Shown here one piece after another: positions 24,955 to 33,807 of a stretch of DNA of 64,000 bases (its first letter is position 1; each line of letters begins with the position of its first letter). The notes under the pieces were generated by a model. It saw nothing but the letters and a program-made list of their open reading frames with translations. It had not been told where the DNA came from and did no database searches. The position numbers and the translations under genes were made by a program. This stretch comes from an uncultured Ezakiella sp. (GTDB lineage: Bacteria > Bacillota > Clostridia > Tissierellales > Peptoniphilaceae), in contig NZ_CALTVH010000002.1 in NCBI RefSeq assembly GCF_943913045.1, positions 86,922-150,921 on the forward strand, written 5' to 3'.

Positions 24955-27120
24955 CTATTCCTTAAATGTGAGACTTATCTTCTTTTCTTCCAAAAAGCTT
25001 CCAGCCTCAATCGACTGTTCTACACATTTACCCTCGCCATTAACACTTACATCCAAGTCATACTCTTCTGCAAGTTTTATAGCATCAACAATGCTGAGGC
25101 CAATAAAATCTGGCGTGAATTTTTTCTTATCTACTTTCTTTAATTTTATATCTATAATTGTACCCCTATCAACATTGGTAAATGCAGGGATAGATATTTC
25201 TTTTACAATAGAGTACTCACTTAACTCTTCTTCTTCTATATAATATCTAAGTCCAGCCTCTCTTAGAGCCTTTGTAGCTTGAGCAAACGGCTTTCCAACT
25301 ATATCTGGAACTGCCACCACACCCGTTTTAACTTCTACAGTTTCGCCTGAAGGTTTAACGCCGAGCATGGGTAAAACCTTCTCCATAATTCTCGCGCTTA
25401 CTGGACCTGCAACAGCACCACCGAAACTTTGTCCATTTCCTGGCTCTTCTACATTGACCAAGACCAAAATCTTCGGGTCATCAATAGGTGCAACTCCAAT
25501 AAAGCTCGACATATAAAGACCGTCTATATATTTACCATTTTTGGCAACCTGGGCCGTGCCGCTCTTGCCTCCAACCCTGTAGCCAGGAACTGCTCCTCTC
25601 TTATTCATATGAATAACAGAGTATTCCATAATTTCTCTCATCTTATCAGATGTGTATTTGCTTATAACTTTTCTTCTAATTTCAACTGGAAACTTTTCAA
25701 TAACAGTATCGCCGCTTCTTACTTCTTTGACAATTCTAGGTGTCAGAAGATTTCCGCCATTTACAGCTGCAGCAGTCGCCATAGCCATTTGTAAATTGGT
25801 GGTTGCAATCCCCTGCCCATAAGAAGCTGTCGCCAGTCTAACTGCTGTCATCTCTCTTAAATCATTAGGGATAAGGCCAACTTGCTCTGCATTTAAACGC
25901 ACGCCAGATTTTTCTCCAAAACCAAAGGCCCTAATATATTTTAAAAACTTTTCCCTGCCCAATTTACGAGCAATTTCAATAAAGGCAACGTTACAGCTTT
26001 CAGAGAAAGCTTCTGTCATATTCAAATGACCGTGAGGATGTTGCCAACGTACGCATCTAAGGGTAACGCCAGGTATATCTGTTATAGCTCCGCCACAATA
26101 AAGATCAGTTGAATCATCAACCACTCCCTCTTCAATGGCTGCGGCCAGAGTTACGGTTTTAAAAGTTGATCCCGGTTCAAAAAGTACATTTACATTTAAA
26201 TTATTCCAGTTTTGCTGCCATAATTCTGGCATTTCTTCTGGAGTTTTTTCCTTCCACTCTTCTGCTTGCTCTTCATCAACAGGAGCCCTGTGATCATTTG
26301 GATCGAACAAATTCGTATCAGACATGGCCAGTATATCGCCAGTCATAGGATCTATAACCGTAATGCTAACAGACTTGGCCAAATTATCTTCTTTTGTCCT
26401 AATAGCTTCATCTTGAACAATTCTTTGGATTTTACTATTGATAGTTAAGACAACGTCACCATGATTTTGCCCACCATAGTGAATTGTATTTTGAAATGGC
26501 AGTTCTTGGTTAGAGGCATCCGTCTTTTTAACAATGCGTTCTGGCTCGCCCTTCAATTCTTCATTAAAGGTCATTTCTACCCCAGAGAGTCCATTTTGGT
26601 CGATGTCTGTAAAACCCAATATATGATTAAAAAGCACACCATCGTTATAAAAACGCTTTTGCACTTCCTCTAAAGTTATTCCTCTTAGGTCTTCAATTTC
26701 ACTTATTTTTTTAACTTGGTCTTCGCTAGCCCACTGAACAATCTTACTTCTTCTTTCTCCATTCAAAGATTTTTTTATATCCTCAGTATCCATATCAAGG
26801 ATTTCAGCCAGCTTTGCTGCAAGCTCTGTCTTTGCAGAATTCTCTTCGTATTCTTTTGGATTGGCCCAAATAGTAAAGGCAGGTATATTAACCGCTATCC
26901 TAACCCCTTCATCATCCAGGATTTCTCCGCGATTATCATTGCCCCTAAAGGATTTAGTTAATTGTTCCAAGGCCATTTTCCGATATTCTTCGCCTTTAAT
27001 AATAGAAATATTTGCATATTTAAAAATAACATAAAAAACAAAAAGCGTAAATGCAAAAAATACCAGTGTTATACGAAAATTTTTCCTGTTAAGCCTATTT
27101 TTACCTTTTTTATTTGCCAT
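24955..27120 (-). CDS. Class B penicillin-binding protein with two PASTA domains (FtsI/Pbp2B-like)
   Basis: 721-residue septal transpeptidase. One membrane anchor (about 15-34), a dimerisation domain, then a transpeptidase domain with the active-site tetrad EPGSTFKTV (Ser-x-x-Lys), SESCNVAF (Ser-Cys-Asn) and GGKSGTAQV (Lys-Ser-Gly). Two C-terminal PASTA domains start at about VPDIVGKPFAQATKAL and TPDFIGLSIVDAIKLA. It cross-links septal peptidoglycan with FtsW. The same layout is used by sporulation SpoVD; with no sporulation genes nearby, the vegetative role is more likely. Confidence 0.92.
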   Translation of the reverse strand: MANKKGKNRLNRKNFRITLVFFAFTLFVFYVIFKYANISIIKGEEYRKMALEQLTKSFRGNDNRGEILDDEGVRIAVNIPAFTIWANPKEYEENSAKTELAAKLAEILDMDTEDIKKSLNGERRSKIVQWASEDQVKKISEIEDLRGITLEEVQKRFYNDGVLFNHILGFTDIDQNGLSGVEMTFNEELKGEPERIVKKTDASNQELPFQNTIHYGGQNHGDVVLTINSKIQRIVQDEAIRTKEDNLAKSVSITVIDPMTGDILAMSDTNLFDPNDHRAPVDEEQAEEWKEKTPEEMPELWQQNWNNLNVNVLFEPGSTFKTVTLAAAIEEGVVDDSTDLYCGGAITDIPGVTLRCVRWQHPHGHLNMTEAFSESCNVAFIEIARKLGREKFLKYIRAFGFGEKSGVRLNAEQVGLIPNDLREMTAVRLATASYGQGIATTNLQMAMATAAAVNGGNLLTPRIVKEVRSGDTVIEKFPVEIRRKVISKYTSDKMREIMEYSVIHMNKRGAVPGYRVGGKSGTAQVAKNGKYIDGLYMSSFIGVAPIDDPKILVLVNVEEPGNGQSFGGAVAGPVSARIMEKVLPMLGVKPSGETVEVKTGVVAVPDIVGKPFAQATKALREAGLRYYIEEEELSEYSIVKEISIPAFTNVDRGTIIDIKLKKVDKKKFTPDFIGLSIVDAIKLAEEYDLDVSVNGEGKCVEQSIEAGSFLEEKKISLTFKE

Positions 27121-27122
27121 AA

Positions 27123-27560
27123 TTACTTAGTAAACAACCCCATAAAACCAATTTCTTTTTTTGGTTTTTCTTTAACGTATTCTTGCTCTCTTGAATTTAT
27201 ATAAATTTTGTCCTCTTCTGAAGGGTAAAACATGCCCAATTGTTCTGTTGCGATTTCTTCAACAGCCTTGGCAGAAATAATTTCTTCCAACCTAGCTTCA
27301 ACTAGTTTAATTTCCTTCTCGAGTTTGATATTTTGCCTTTTCTTTAATTCAACTGAATTTTTGACATTAGCAAGTGTTGAGTAATTGATAAGTATATTTA
27401 CTGAGCTTATGCAAACTACTAGAACTAGAAAAAAGGCCTTGGAAGCAATTCTTTTTCCGGCATTGGTTTTTTGAATTGTCTTTTCTTTCCTTATAGGTTT
27501 TTCTTTTTCTTGAAGAGTTTTTGTCTCTTCTAAATTGTAATCATATGCTAGATTTGTCAT
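27123..27560 (-). CDS. ftsL: FtsL-like division protein
   Basis: 145 residues: a long basic cytoplasmic N terminus (about 60 residues), one membrane span (SKAFFLVLVVCISSVNILI) and an external leucine-zipper-like coiled coil (LKKRQNIKLEKEIKLVEARL). Sequence of FtsL is poorly conserved, so the call rests on topology and on position between rsmH and the class B PBP gene, where ftsL normally lies. Confidence 0.75.
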   Translation of the reverse strand: MTNLAYDYNLEETKTLQEKEKPIRKEKTIQKTNAGKRIASKAFFLVLVVCISSVNILINYSTLANVKNSVELKKRQNIKLEKEIKLVEARLEEIISAKAVEEIATEQLGMFYPSEEDKIYINSREQEYVKEKPKKEIGFMGLFTK

Positions 27561-27568
27561 AATGCCTC

Positions 27569-28501
27569 CTATACCTTTTCAATAACCCTTAACTTTGCAC
27601 TTCTTGATCTTGAGTTATTCCTTATCTCTTCTTTTGATGGAACTATCGGCTTCCTAGTAATAACCCGCCCACTTCTTACTTTATCGCAAGTACAAATTGG
27701 TGCCTTAGGATCGCAAATGCAGTCCTTAGCCGCATAGTTAAAAGCCTCCTTTACAATCCTATCCTCAAGTGAATGGAAGCTAATAATTTCTAGTCTTCCA
27801 CCTTTTTTAAGTAAACTTAGAGCATCTGGTATTACTTTCTTTAAACTTTCAAGCTCATCATTAACTTCAATTCTAATAGCTTGGAAAATCCTTGCAATTA
27901 TTTTTATTTCAGATTTTTTTGCCTCATAAGGGATTGAACTTTTTATTATCTCGACCAATTCTGAGTTTAAAGTGATGGGAGCTTTTTCTCTCTCCTCCAC
28001 AATTTTTCTTGCAATACGTCTAGAATATCTTTCCTCACCGTATTTAAAGAAAATTTCCGTCAGCCTGTCCAGGTCGTATTCATTTACAACCTCATATGCA
28101 CTCAAGTCTTGGCTTTCATCCATCCTCATGTCAAGTTTGGATTCCCCGCTAAAGGTAAAGCCCCTGTCTTTATTGTCTATTTGATATGAGCTAACTCCAA
28201 TGTCCAAAAGTATGCCATCAAAGCCAAATAAACCATATGGCATCAAGAGCTCTCTCATATTTTTAAAGTTTCCTTTAATTAAAACTGTATTATCTTTAAA
28301 TTCTGAAAGCCTATTTCCTGCAAAATCTAGGGCATCTTGGTCTCTATCAATCCCCACCAGCTTACCTGTCGTTAAACGCTTGGCAATTTCATAGGAGTGG
28401 CCACCACCGCCTATTGTTCCATCCAGATACAAACCATCCGGTTTAATTTTCATTTCATTGATAACTTCATCTTTTAAAACCGAAATGTGATTGAATTCCA
28501 T
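27569..28501 (-). CDS. rsmH: 16S rRNA (cytosine-1402 N4)-methyltransferase RsmH
   Basis: 310-residue SAM-dependent enzyme methylating C1402 in the 16S P site. SAM motif LDGTIGGGGHSYEI near residue 28, FDGILLDIGVSSYQID, and C-terminal SFHSLEDRIVK with the CDPKAPICTC cysteine stretch. The ATG abuts mraZ, overlapping its stop by one base. Confidence 0.96.
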   Translation of the reverse strand: MEFNHISVLKDEVINEMKIKPDGLYLDGTIGGGGHSYEIAKRLTTGKLVGIDRDQDALDFAGNRLSEFKDNTVLIKGNFKNMRELLMPYGLFGFDGILLDIGVSSYQIDNKDRGFTFSGESKLDMRMDESQDLSAYEVVNEYDLDRLTEIFFKYGEERYSRRIARKIVEEREKAPITLNSELVEIIKSSIPYEAKKSEIKIIARIFQAIRIEVNDELESLKKVIPDALSLLKKGGRLEIISFHSLEDRIVKEAFNYAAKDCICDPKAPICTCDKVRSGRVITRKPIVPSKEEIRNNSRSRSAKLRVIEKV

Positions 28502-28935
28502 TAGAATAACCCCAGCTCTCCAAATTCTGCTGCAATATCTTCGATAGATTTATCAGTTGGGTTGGAGTATTTCTTCCAAGCATCTGCATCCCAAATTTCA
28601 ATCCTTGAACTTGCACCAGTGATGTAAACTTCTTTTGATAAATTTGCGTGTTCTCTTAGACTAGGCGGAATTAAAATCCTGCCTTGCTTGTCGAGTTGAA
28701 CATCCGAAGCGCCGCTAAAGAAAAATCTTGACATAGCACGAGCTTCAGGCTTTCCTGAAGGAAGGGCGTTAATTTTTTCACTGAATTTAGTCCACTCTTC
28801 CATATTGTAACCAATCAAACAACCGTCGAGCCCTTTTGTAATCATAAAGGTCTCGCCGAGATCGTCACGAAACTTAGATGGAATTGTCAACCTTCCCTTT
28901 TCATCAAGGTTGTGATTAAATTCACCAATTAACAT
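28501..28935 (-). CDS. mraZ: Transcriptional regulator MraZ
   Basis: 144-residue AbrB-fold protein with two SpoVT/MraZ repeats, LDEKGRLTIPSKFR near residue 10 and LDKQGRILIPPSLR near residue 80, each with the DNA-contacting DxxGR loop. MraZ forms a ring and represses its own cluster. The ATG at 28935 gives the standard MLIGEFNH start; a GTG 9 bp upstream is less likely. Four operator repeats at 28936-28975 lie directly before it. Confidence 0.96.
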   Translation of the reverse strand: MLIGEFNHNLDEKGRLTIPSKFRDDLGETFMITKGLDGCLIGYNMEEWTKFSEKINALPSGKPEARAMSRFFFSGASDVQLDKQGRILIPPSLREHANLSKEVYITGASSRIEIWDADAWKKYSNPTDKSIEDIAAEFGELGLF

Positions 28936-28975
28936 TTTTACCACTTAGTGACACTTCTTGCCACTCTCCTCCACT
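28936..28975 (-). promoter_or_regulatory. MraZ operator: four 10-bp direct repeats
   Basis: Reading the minus strand toward mraZ, AGTGGAGGAG, AGTGGCAAGA, AGTGTCACTA and AGTGGTAAAA follow each other with exact 10-bp periodicity, ending at the ATG. The AGTGG/AGTGT core every helical turn is the known MraZ-box layout (GTG-core repeats, 10-bp spacing). The first repeat also supplies the GGAGGAG ribosome-site-like sequence, so binding could affect both transcription and translation start. Confidence 0.85.
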
Positions 28976-28984
28976 TGCTTATAT

Positions 28985-28993
28985 TTTATACCA
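28985..28993 (-). promoter_or_regulatory. Extended -10 promoter of the dcw cluster
   Basis: Minus strand TGGTATAAA, an extended -10, with only a weak -35 at 17-18 bp. Transcription would begin at about 28978, just ahead of the MraZ boxes. Confidence 0.55.
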
Positions 28994-29043
28994 TTTTTCT
29001 GATCATTTCCATACATTTATGACAATCATATTAAATTTGCTAA

Positions 29044-29082
29044 ATAAAAAAAGAAGTCGGGACCATTAACCCGACTTCTTTC
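29044..29082 (-). terminator. Terminator after deoC
   Basis: A perfect 12-bp stem AAAGAAGTCGGG / CCCGACTTCTTT with an 8-nt loop is followed by a T run on the minus strand. It isolates the deoC operon from the mraZ promoter. Confidence 0.88.
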
Positions 29083-29114
29083 ACTTGTACCTCTTGACAA
29101 AATTTTAAACTTCG

Positions 29115-29771
29115 TTATTTATTTTTTTCTGACTCTTCCATTATGATAGCAGACTTGCTTGCTCCAATCCGATTAGCTCCGCATTCTATCATCTTTAAAG
29201 CATCTTCATAAGTGGAAACTCCACCAGCAGCTTTAATTTTTATTTTGTCCCCCACTACTTCCTTCATAATCTTAACATCTTCAAAATTTGCACCCCTAGT
29301 GGAGAATCCTGTGGAAGTTTTTACAAAATCTGCCCCACCTTCAACCACGCACTTGCTTGCAAGTCTAATTTCATCTTCACTTAAAAGTGCAGTTTCAATT
29401 ATAACCTTCAACACATGGTCCTTACAGGCGGCCTTGATTTTTTTGATTTCATCAATTACATATTTTGTATCGCCCATCTTTAATCGGCCGATATTTAAAA
29501 CCATGTCAATTTCATCGGCTCCCTTTTTAATGGCGTCTTCTGTTTCAAAAACCTTTGCTTCTGTAGTCATAGCTCCTAGCGGAAAGCCTATTACAGTGCA
29601 GACTTCTACATCTGTGCCTTCAAGTTTTTCCTTGGCATAGGAAATCCAAGATGGATTTATACAAACGCTAAAAAAATCGTATTTTTTTGCTTCGTCAATC
29701 AACTTATCAATTTTATCTTGTGTGGCGTCCGCCTTCAAAAGTGTGTGATCAAAATATTTATTTATTTTCAT
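29115..29771 (-). CDS. deoC: Deoxyribose-phosphate aldolase
   Basis: 218-residue class I aldolase splitting 2-deoxyribose 5-phosphate into acetaldehyde and glyceraldehyde 3-phosphate. The Schiff-base Lys is in FVKTSTGFSTRGA (about residue 152), with AAGGVSTYEDALKMI and the N-terminal FDHTLLKADAT. With deoD and the nup importer it completes a deoxynucleoside salvage route feeding GAPDH. Overlaps the upstream membrane-protein gene by 14 bp. Confidence 0.96.
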   Translation of the reverse strand: MKINKYFDHTLLKADATQDKIDKLIDEAKKYDFFSVCINPSWISYAKEKLEGTDVEVCTVIGFPLGAMTTEAKVFETEDAIKKGADEIDMVLNIGRLKMGDTKYVIDEIKKIKAACKDHVLKVIIETALLSEDEIRLASKCVVEGGADFVKTSTGFSTRGANFEDVKIMKEVVGDKIKIKAAGGVSTYEDALKMIECGANRIGASKSAIIMEESEKNK

Positions 29772-30417
29772 TTCTTACTCTCCTTGTCAAATACAAAATA
29801 TAAATCAGTCCCATAAATATCAACCAAGCAATCAAAAAGCTAATTATAACCTTGATTACTATGGCGTTAAAAATTTCCTCTGGCAAAAGGTTTATCATCA
29901 GAGATTCATTTGGATCCATGAGCCATAAATCATTCCTAAAAAGAATTTTGTGAAAAAAGGTCCAAAACTTTTCAAAATTAAAGATAGCTGGCAAAATTAA
30001 AACTGCTGGTACAAGTGGTATTATGATGGAAAACTTCAAAAATTCCTTTAGATTTTTCGTATCCATTATAAATATGAAAATGATAGCAGTAATAAAAGTC
30101 ACTAAAGCAAATGATTTTGCTCCCTTAAAAATATCTCTGACATCTTCCATATGAAGGATTTCATTTTCAGTATACCTCTTGTCACTCGTGAGCGCCAGAT
30201 CATCGGACTTTAGAAGATAATCCTTATAATTATCGACTTCATTCAAATAATCTTCTTCTGAATAACCAGTGTTTTCTCCAATATTTGTCTGCCTATAAAC
30301 TTTTTTGTAAGTTCTCTTGTTGAATCCCTGAAAAAATATAGCTGCAATTAATAGCATAAAGCTAATTGCAATTATTAAAATAATTTTTAATGTCTTGGTC
30401 CTATAAATCTTCGACAT
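29758..30417 (-). CDS. Integral membrane protein, DUF1461/TIGR01906 family
   Basis: 219 residues from the ATG at 30417, which sits inside the end of yebC; an in-frame start at 30462 is possible but would overlap more. About five membrane spans, with an extracellular region holding YSEEDYLNEVDNYKDYL and the diagnostic block FWTFFHKILFRNDLWLMDPN...LLPEEIF. Function of the family is unknown. Lies between yebC and deoC in one run of overlapping genes. Confidence 0.82.
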   Translation of the reverse strand: MSKIYRTKTLKIILIIAISFMLLIAAIFFQGFNKRTYKKVYRQTNIGENTGYSEEDYLNEVDNYKDYLLKSDDLALTSDKRYTENEILHMEDVRDIFKGAKSFALVTFITAIIFIFIMDTKNLKEFLKFSIIIPLVPAVLILPAIFNFEKFWTFFHKILFRNDLWLMDPNESLMINLLPEEIFNAIVIKVIISFLIAWLIFMGLIYILYLTRRVRNENK

Positions 30418-31126
30418 TGTGGTAGACCTCTTGAACGTCGTCATGGTCTTCAAGGGCGTCAATTAATTTTTGCATCTTTACTTGGTCATCTTCTGACAAA
30501 GTGATTGTATTATCTGGGAAGTAGCCGATGTCCTTGGCTGCAATCTTATAACCTGCATCTTCAAGTCCTTGGGCTACAGCATCAAGGTCGTTTGTGCTTG
30601 TAAATACTTCTACTACTTCTTCATCATTAATAACATCCTGAGCACCAGCTTCTAGGGCTGTCATCATTAGTTCATCAAGATCGATTTTGTCATTAAGCTC
30701 AATTGCCAAATATCCAAGCATCTCAAACATATACATAACAGATCCTGATGTGCCTAAGTTACCCCCATTTTTATCAAATAGGTGTCTGACATCAGCTGCT
30801 GTTCTATTTCTATTGTCGGTTAGGCAGTGGGCAATAACTGCAGCCCCACCAACGCCATAACCTTCATAAATTATTTCTTCAAAGTTTACGCCTTCAAGTT
30901 CTCCGGCACCTTTTTTTATAGCTCTTTCAATATTATCATTAGGCATATTAACAGCCTTTGCCTTGTCAATAGCTGATTTTAATGATGGATTAAATTCTGG
31001 ATTTGATCCACCTTCCTTGGTTGCAACCATGATGTACTTAGCAATTTTTGTAAATTCTTTTGCCTTCCTTGCGTCTTCTTTTCCTTTTTTATTTTTAATA
31101 TTATTCCATTTTGAATGTCCTGCCAT
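30401..31126 (-). CDS. yebC: YebC/PmpR family regulator (TACO1-like)
   Basis: 241-residue YebC-type protein with the N-terminal MAGHSKWNNIKNKKGKEDA and NPSLKSAIDKAKAVNMPNDNIERAIKKG blocks. The family acts as a transcription regulator or, as shown for several members, as a translation factor helping proline-rich stretches. Follows nadE by one base. Confidence 0.94.
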   Translation of the reverse strand: MAGHSKWNNIKNKKGKEDARKAKEFTKIAKYIMVATKEGGSNPEFNPSLKSAIDKAKAVNMPNDNIERAIKKGAGELEGVNFEEIIYEGYGVGGAAVIAHCLTDNRNRTAADVRHLFDKNGGNLGTSGSVMYMFEMLGYLAIELNDKIDLDELMMTALEAGAQDVINDEEVVEVFTSTNDLDAVAQGLEDAGYKIAAKDIGYFPDNTITLSEDDQVKMQKLIDALEDHDDVQEVYHNVEDL

Positions 31127-31127
31127 A

Positions 31128-31844
31128 TTAATCCCTTCCTTTTCTATAAATTGGTATTCCCGCCCTCTTGTGTTCGGAAATTTTTATCATCCTTTGAATT
31201 TTTTTGTTTTTTTCTTGGGTCTCCAGCCTACCTTCTACACCAGCGTCCAAGTCGTCATAGGAGAGTCCTATTTCTTCTTCATCAGACTGGCCAGTATAAA
31301 GTCCAGCAGATGGAGGCTTTAATATAATTTCATCTGGAACCCCCAGCTCTCTTGCCATCTCGTAAATCTCGTGCTTGGTAAAATCAGCTAGTGGTAAAAT
31401 ATCAACGCCACTGTCTCCGTGCTTGGTAAAATATCCAATCATATACTCGGTCTTATTTGTAGCCCCCGCCACTAGTAAGTTGTTGGCTTGGGCTATATTG
31501 TATAAGGCCGTCATCCTAAGCCGCGGTTTTATATTTGCATAGGCCAACTTGTGGTCAGTCTTTGGTAGGACTTTTACAAATTCATCGTAAACATCTGTCA
31601 AATCTACCTTTAGTACATTGGCTTCGTTGCCACGGGTCAGAATCCTCGCGTGGTCCTCGTCACTTTCTAAAGAGTGAATAGGAAGCATGACTGATAAAAA
31701 TTTTAATTCCTTGATCGGCTCTATAATCTTGTACAAAACCGAGGAATCAACTCCGCCAGAAATCCCAAGCACATATCCATCAGTGCCCGATTTTTTTGCG
31801 TAGTCTATTAAAAACTCTCTAATCTTTTCTATTTCTCTTTTCAC
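31128..31844 (-). CDS. nadE: NAD synthetase, ammonia-dependent
   Basis: 238-residue PP-loop enzyme making NAD from deamido-NAD, ATP and ammonia. P loop GISGGVDSSVLYK at 24-36, AGATNKTEYMIGYFTKHGDSGVDI, and the ILKPPSAGLYTGQSDEEEIG segment. No glutaminase domain is fused, so it uses free ammonia, which an amino-acid fermenter has in plenty. Overlaps yigZ by 4 bp. Confidence 0.95.
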   Translation of the reverse strand: MKREIEKIREFLIDYAKKSGTDGYVLGISGGVDSSVLYKIIEPIKELKFLSVMLPIHSLESDEDHARILTRGNEANVLKVDLTDVYDEFVKVLPKTDHKLAYANIKPRLRMTALYNIAQANNLLVAGATNKTEYMIGYFTKHGDSGVDILPLADFTKHEIYEMARELGVPDEIILKPPSAGLYTGQSDEEEIGLSYDDLDAGVEGRLETQEKNKKIQRMIKISEHKRAGIPIYRKGRD

Positions 31845-32458
31845 TTGAGTTTAATTCCCTTCTTTTCTATAAGAGCTTTTCCAGCTGTCAAATTTAAAAT
31901 CTCGCCTTGGATTTTTTCGACATCTTCAAGCTTGATGCTAATTGTAACTTTAACATTTTCCAAAAATTCACTGTCGATAAGGTCTATTTTAGCATTTTTT
32001 ACATAATTTAGAAAGATGTCATAGGATTCATAATCCAAATATATATCCAAGTCTTGGTATTCTTTGAATTCTCTAATACCAAACTCTTCTATTACTCCAG
32101 TCGCTGCAGCCATGTAGGCTCTTGATAAGCCCCCTGCTCCCAGCTTGATGCCTCCAAAATATCTGGTGACAACAATAACAATATTTTGCAAGCCGTTTAA
32201 CTCTATGGCCTTAAGTATTGGCATAGCAGAAGTTCCACTTGGCTCTCCATCATCATCTGCCTTTTGCTTTAAGCCTCCGTGGATAATGCTATAAGCATAA
32301 ACATGGTGGGTGGCCTTGGGGTGCTTGTCTCTAATCGACTGAACAAAGTCATCCGCCTCTTCAGTGGTCAAAACCATCTTGCTTTCAGCCAAAAATATGG
32401 ATTTTTTAATCTCGTACTTGTATTCATCAGTAGACTGAGATGACTTAAAGGGTTTCAC
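31841..32458 (-). CDS. yigZ: YigZ/IMPACT family protein
   Basis: About 205 residues. I prefer the GTG at 32458 (VKPFKSSQSTDEYKYEIKKS), which overlaps the hflX stop by 14 bp with AAGGAC upstream; a longer frame from 32503 has no family support. Conserved UPF0029 core ATHHVYAY, DDGEPSGTSAMPIL and VVTRYFGGIKLGAGGL, then a DUF1949 C-terminal domain. Function in bacteria is not settled. Confidence 0.9.
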   Translation of the reverse strand: MKPFKSSQSTDEYKYEIKKSIFLAESKMVLTTEEADDFVQSIRDKHPKATHHVYAYSIIHGGLKQKADDDGEPSGTSAMPILKAIELNGLQNIVIVVTRYFGGIKLGAGGLSRAYMAAATGVIEEFGIREFKEYQDLDIYLDYESYDIFLNYVKNAKIDLIDSEFLENVKVTISIKLEDVEKIQGEILNLTAGKALIEKKGIKLK

Positions 32459-33668
32459 TTGTCCCTGTATATTCAAGGGCAACCACCTCCGCTCCATTTT
32501 CATCGTAAATTATATCTAAAACTTTGTTTGATTTAATGTATTCATCCATTTCGGCTTGGGAATCAAAAGAAAATTTCCTTTTGACTTTGTTAATTTTGCC
32601 AAATAATGTTTCTTCAATTTTTAATAAAAGCTTATTAATATCCCCATCATCGAAGGCAGAAATATTCAGGTCTCCGTCTTCTTTAAACTCTCCATGGTCG
32701 GTCTTATCTATTTTATTGTAGACCTTTAATATTTTTTTATTTCCTAAGTTCAAATCTTTTAAAAGCTTAACCATGGTCTCCTCCTCTATGTGGAGGTTTT
32801 CATTTGAAATATCCAAAACATTTACCAAAAGGTCCGCATATTTAATTTCATCTAATGTCGATGAAAATGCATCCACCAACTGGTGGGGTAAATGAGAAAT
32901 AAGCCCAACAGTATCGGTTAAAATAATCTTGGCCCCGTGTGGTAGTTCAACTTCCCTGGCCGATGTGTCCAGAGTTGCAAAGAGCCTGTCGTCTGCATAA
33001 ACTTGAGCAGAATTTTCTTTGCCGGAAAGTTCTAAAATCCTATTTAAAATTGTAGACTTACCCGTGTTGGAATAGCCAACCAGTGATACGATTGGTGTGG
33101 CCGATCTTTTCCGGCGTTTGGCCTTGGTCTCTTCAACCTTGACTTGGTCGGCAAGTTCCCTTCTCAAAGAGTCGATTGATGCCCTAAGGCGTCTCCTGTC
33201 GAGCTCCAGCTTTTGTTCGCCGGCACCTCTCATACCGGCAACACCTGCCTGCCTATCCATATTTTTACCAGCCCCTATTAGCCTGGGCAGCATATATTCT
33301 TTGTTGGCAAGTTCAACTTGAAGCTTACCAAAAGAAGTCTTGGCCCTTTGACTAAAGAGCTCTAGGATAAGCATATTTCTATCCAGAACTTGCAAGTCAA
33401 AAAAATCTACCAAATTCGATAACTGAGATGGTGAGATCTCATGGCCAACTACTACAGTGTCTATATTTAATTCCTGGCAAATATTTTTAAAATATTCCAG
33501 CTTGCCCGAACCAAAGTACATGGCCGGTTTAATTTCTTTATTTTTTTGGATTCCAGTAGCCAGCACTTTGCCGCCAGCAGATTTAATTAGCTCTCGATTT
33601 TCTTTCTGCTCAAAAGATTCATCAGAAAAATCAATCGCTATTAACATTACATTTTTATCTTTAATCAA
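32445..33668 (-). CDS. hflX: Ribosome-associated GTPase HflX
   Basis: 407-residue GTPase that splits stalled ribosomes. N-terminal HflX domain with VGHEISPSQLSNL and a basic linker (QKLELDRRRLRASIDSLRREL in parts), then the G domain: G1 GYSNTGKST, G3 DTVG, G4 YNKID. The frame begins with TTG at 33668, preceded by GTGGTGAT; the ATG at residue 8 (33647) is an alternative start. Heads a run hflX-yigZ-nadE-yebC-DUF1461-deoC. Confidence 0.94.
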   Translation of the reverse strand: MIKDKNVMLIAIDFSDESFEQKENRELIKSAGGKVLATGIQKNKEIKPAMYFGSGKLEYFKNICQELNIDTVVVGHEISPSQLSNLVDFFDLQVLDRNMLILELFSQRAKTSFGKLQVELANKEYMLPRLIGAGKNMDRQAGVAGMRGAGEQKLELDRRRLRASIDSLRRELADQVKVEETKAKRRKRSATPIVSLVGYSNTGKSTILNRILELSGKENSAQVYADDRLFATLDTSAREVELPHGAKIILTDTVGLISHLPHQLVDAFSSTLDEIKYADLLVNVLDISNENLHIEEETMVKLLKDLNLGNKKILKVYNKIDKTDHGEFKEDGDLNISAFDDGDINKLLLKIEETLFGKINKVKRKFSFDSQAEMDEYIKSNKVLDIIYDENGAEVVALEYTGTSETL

Positions 33669-33754
33669 TATATCACCACGTACATTTTAACATAAAAGCT
33701 TACAAATTGCTATATGCCAAGCAAAACATTTTAAATCTGCAAACAAAAAATACT

Positions 33755-33800
33755 CCCAAGACTGTCAAAAAATTTTTGAGGGTCCGAGAGTATTTTTAAT
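33755..33800 (-). terminator. Terminator after the cyclophilin gene
   Basis: Minus strand AAATACTC...GAGTATTT closing stem with an A/T-rich interior, followed by TTTTTTG. It lies right after the lipoprotein isomerase stop and before hflX. Confidence 0.6.
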
Positions 33801-33807
33801 AAATTTT

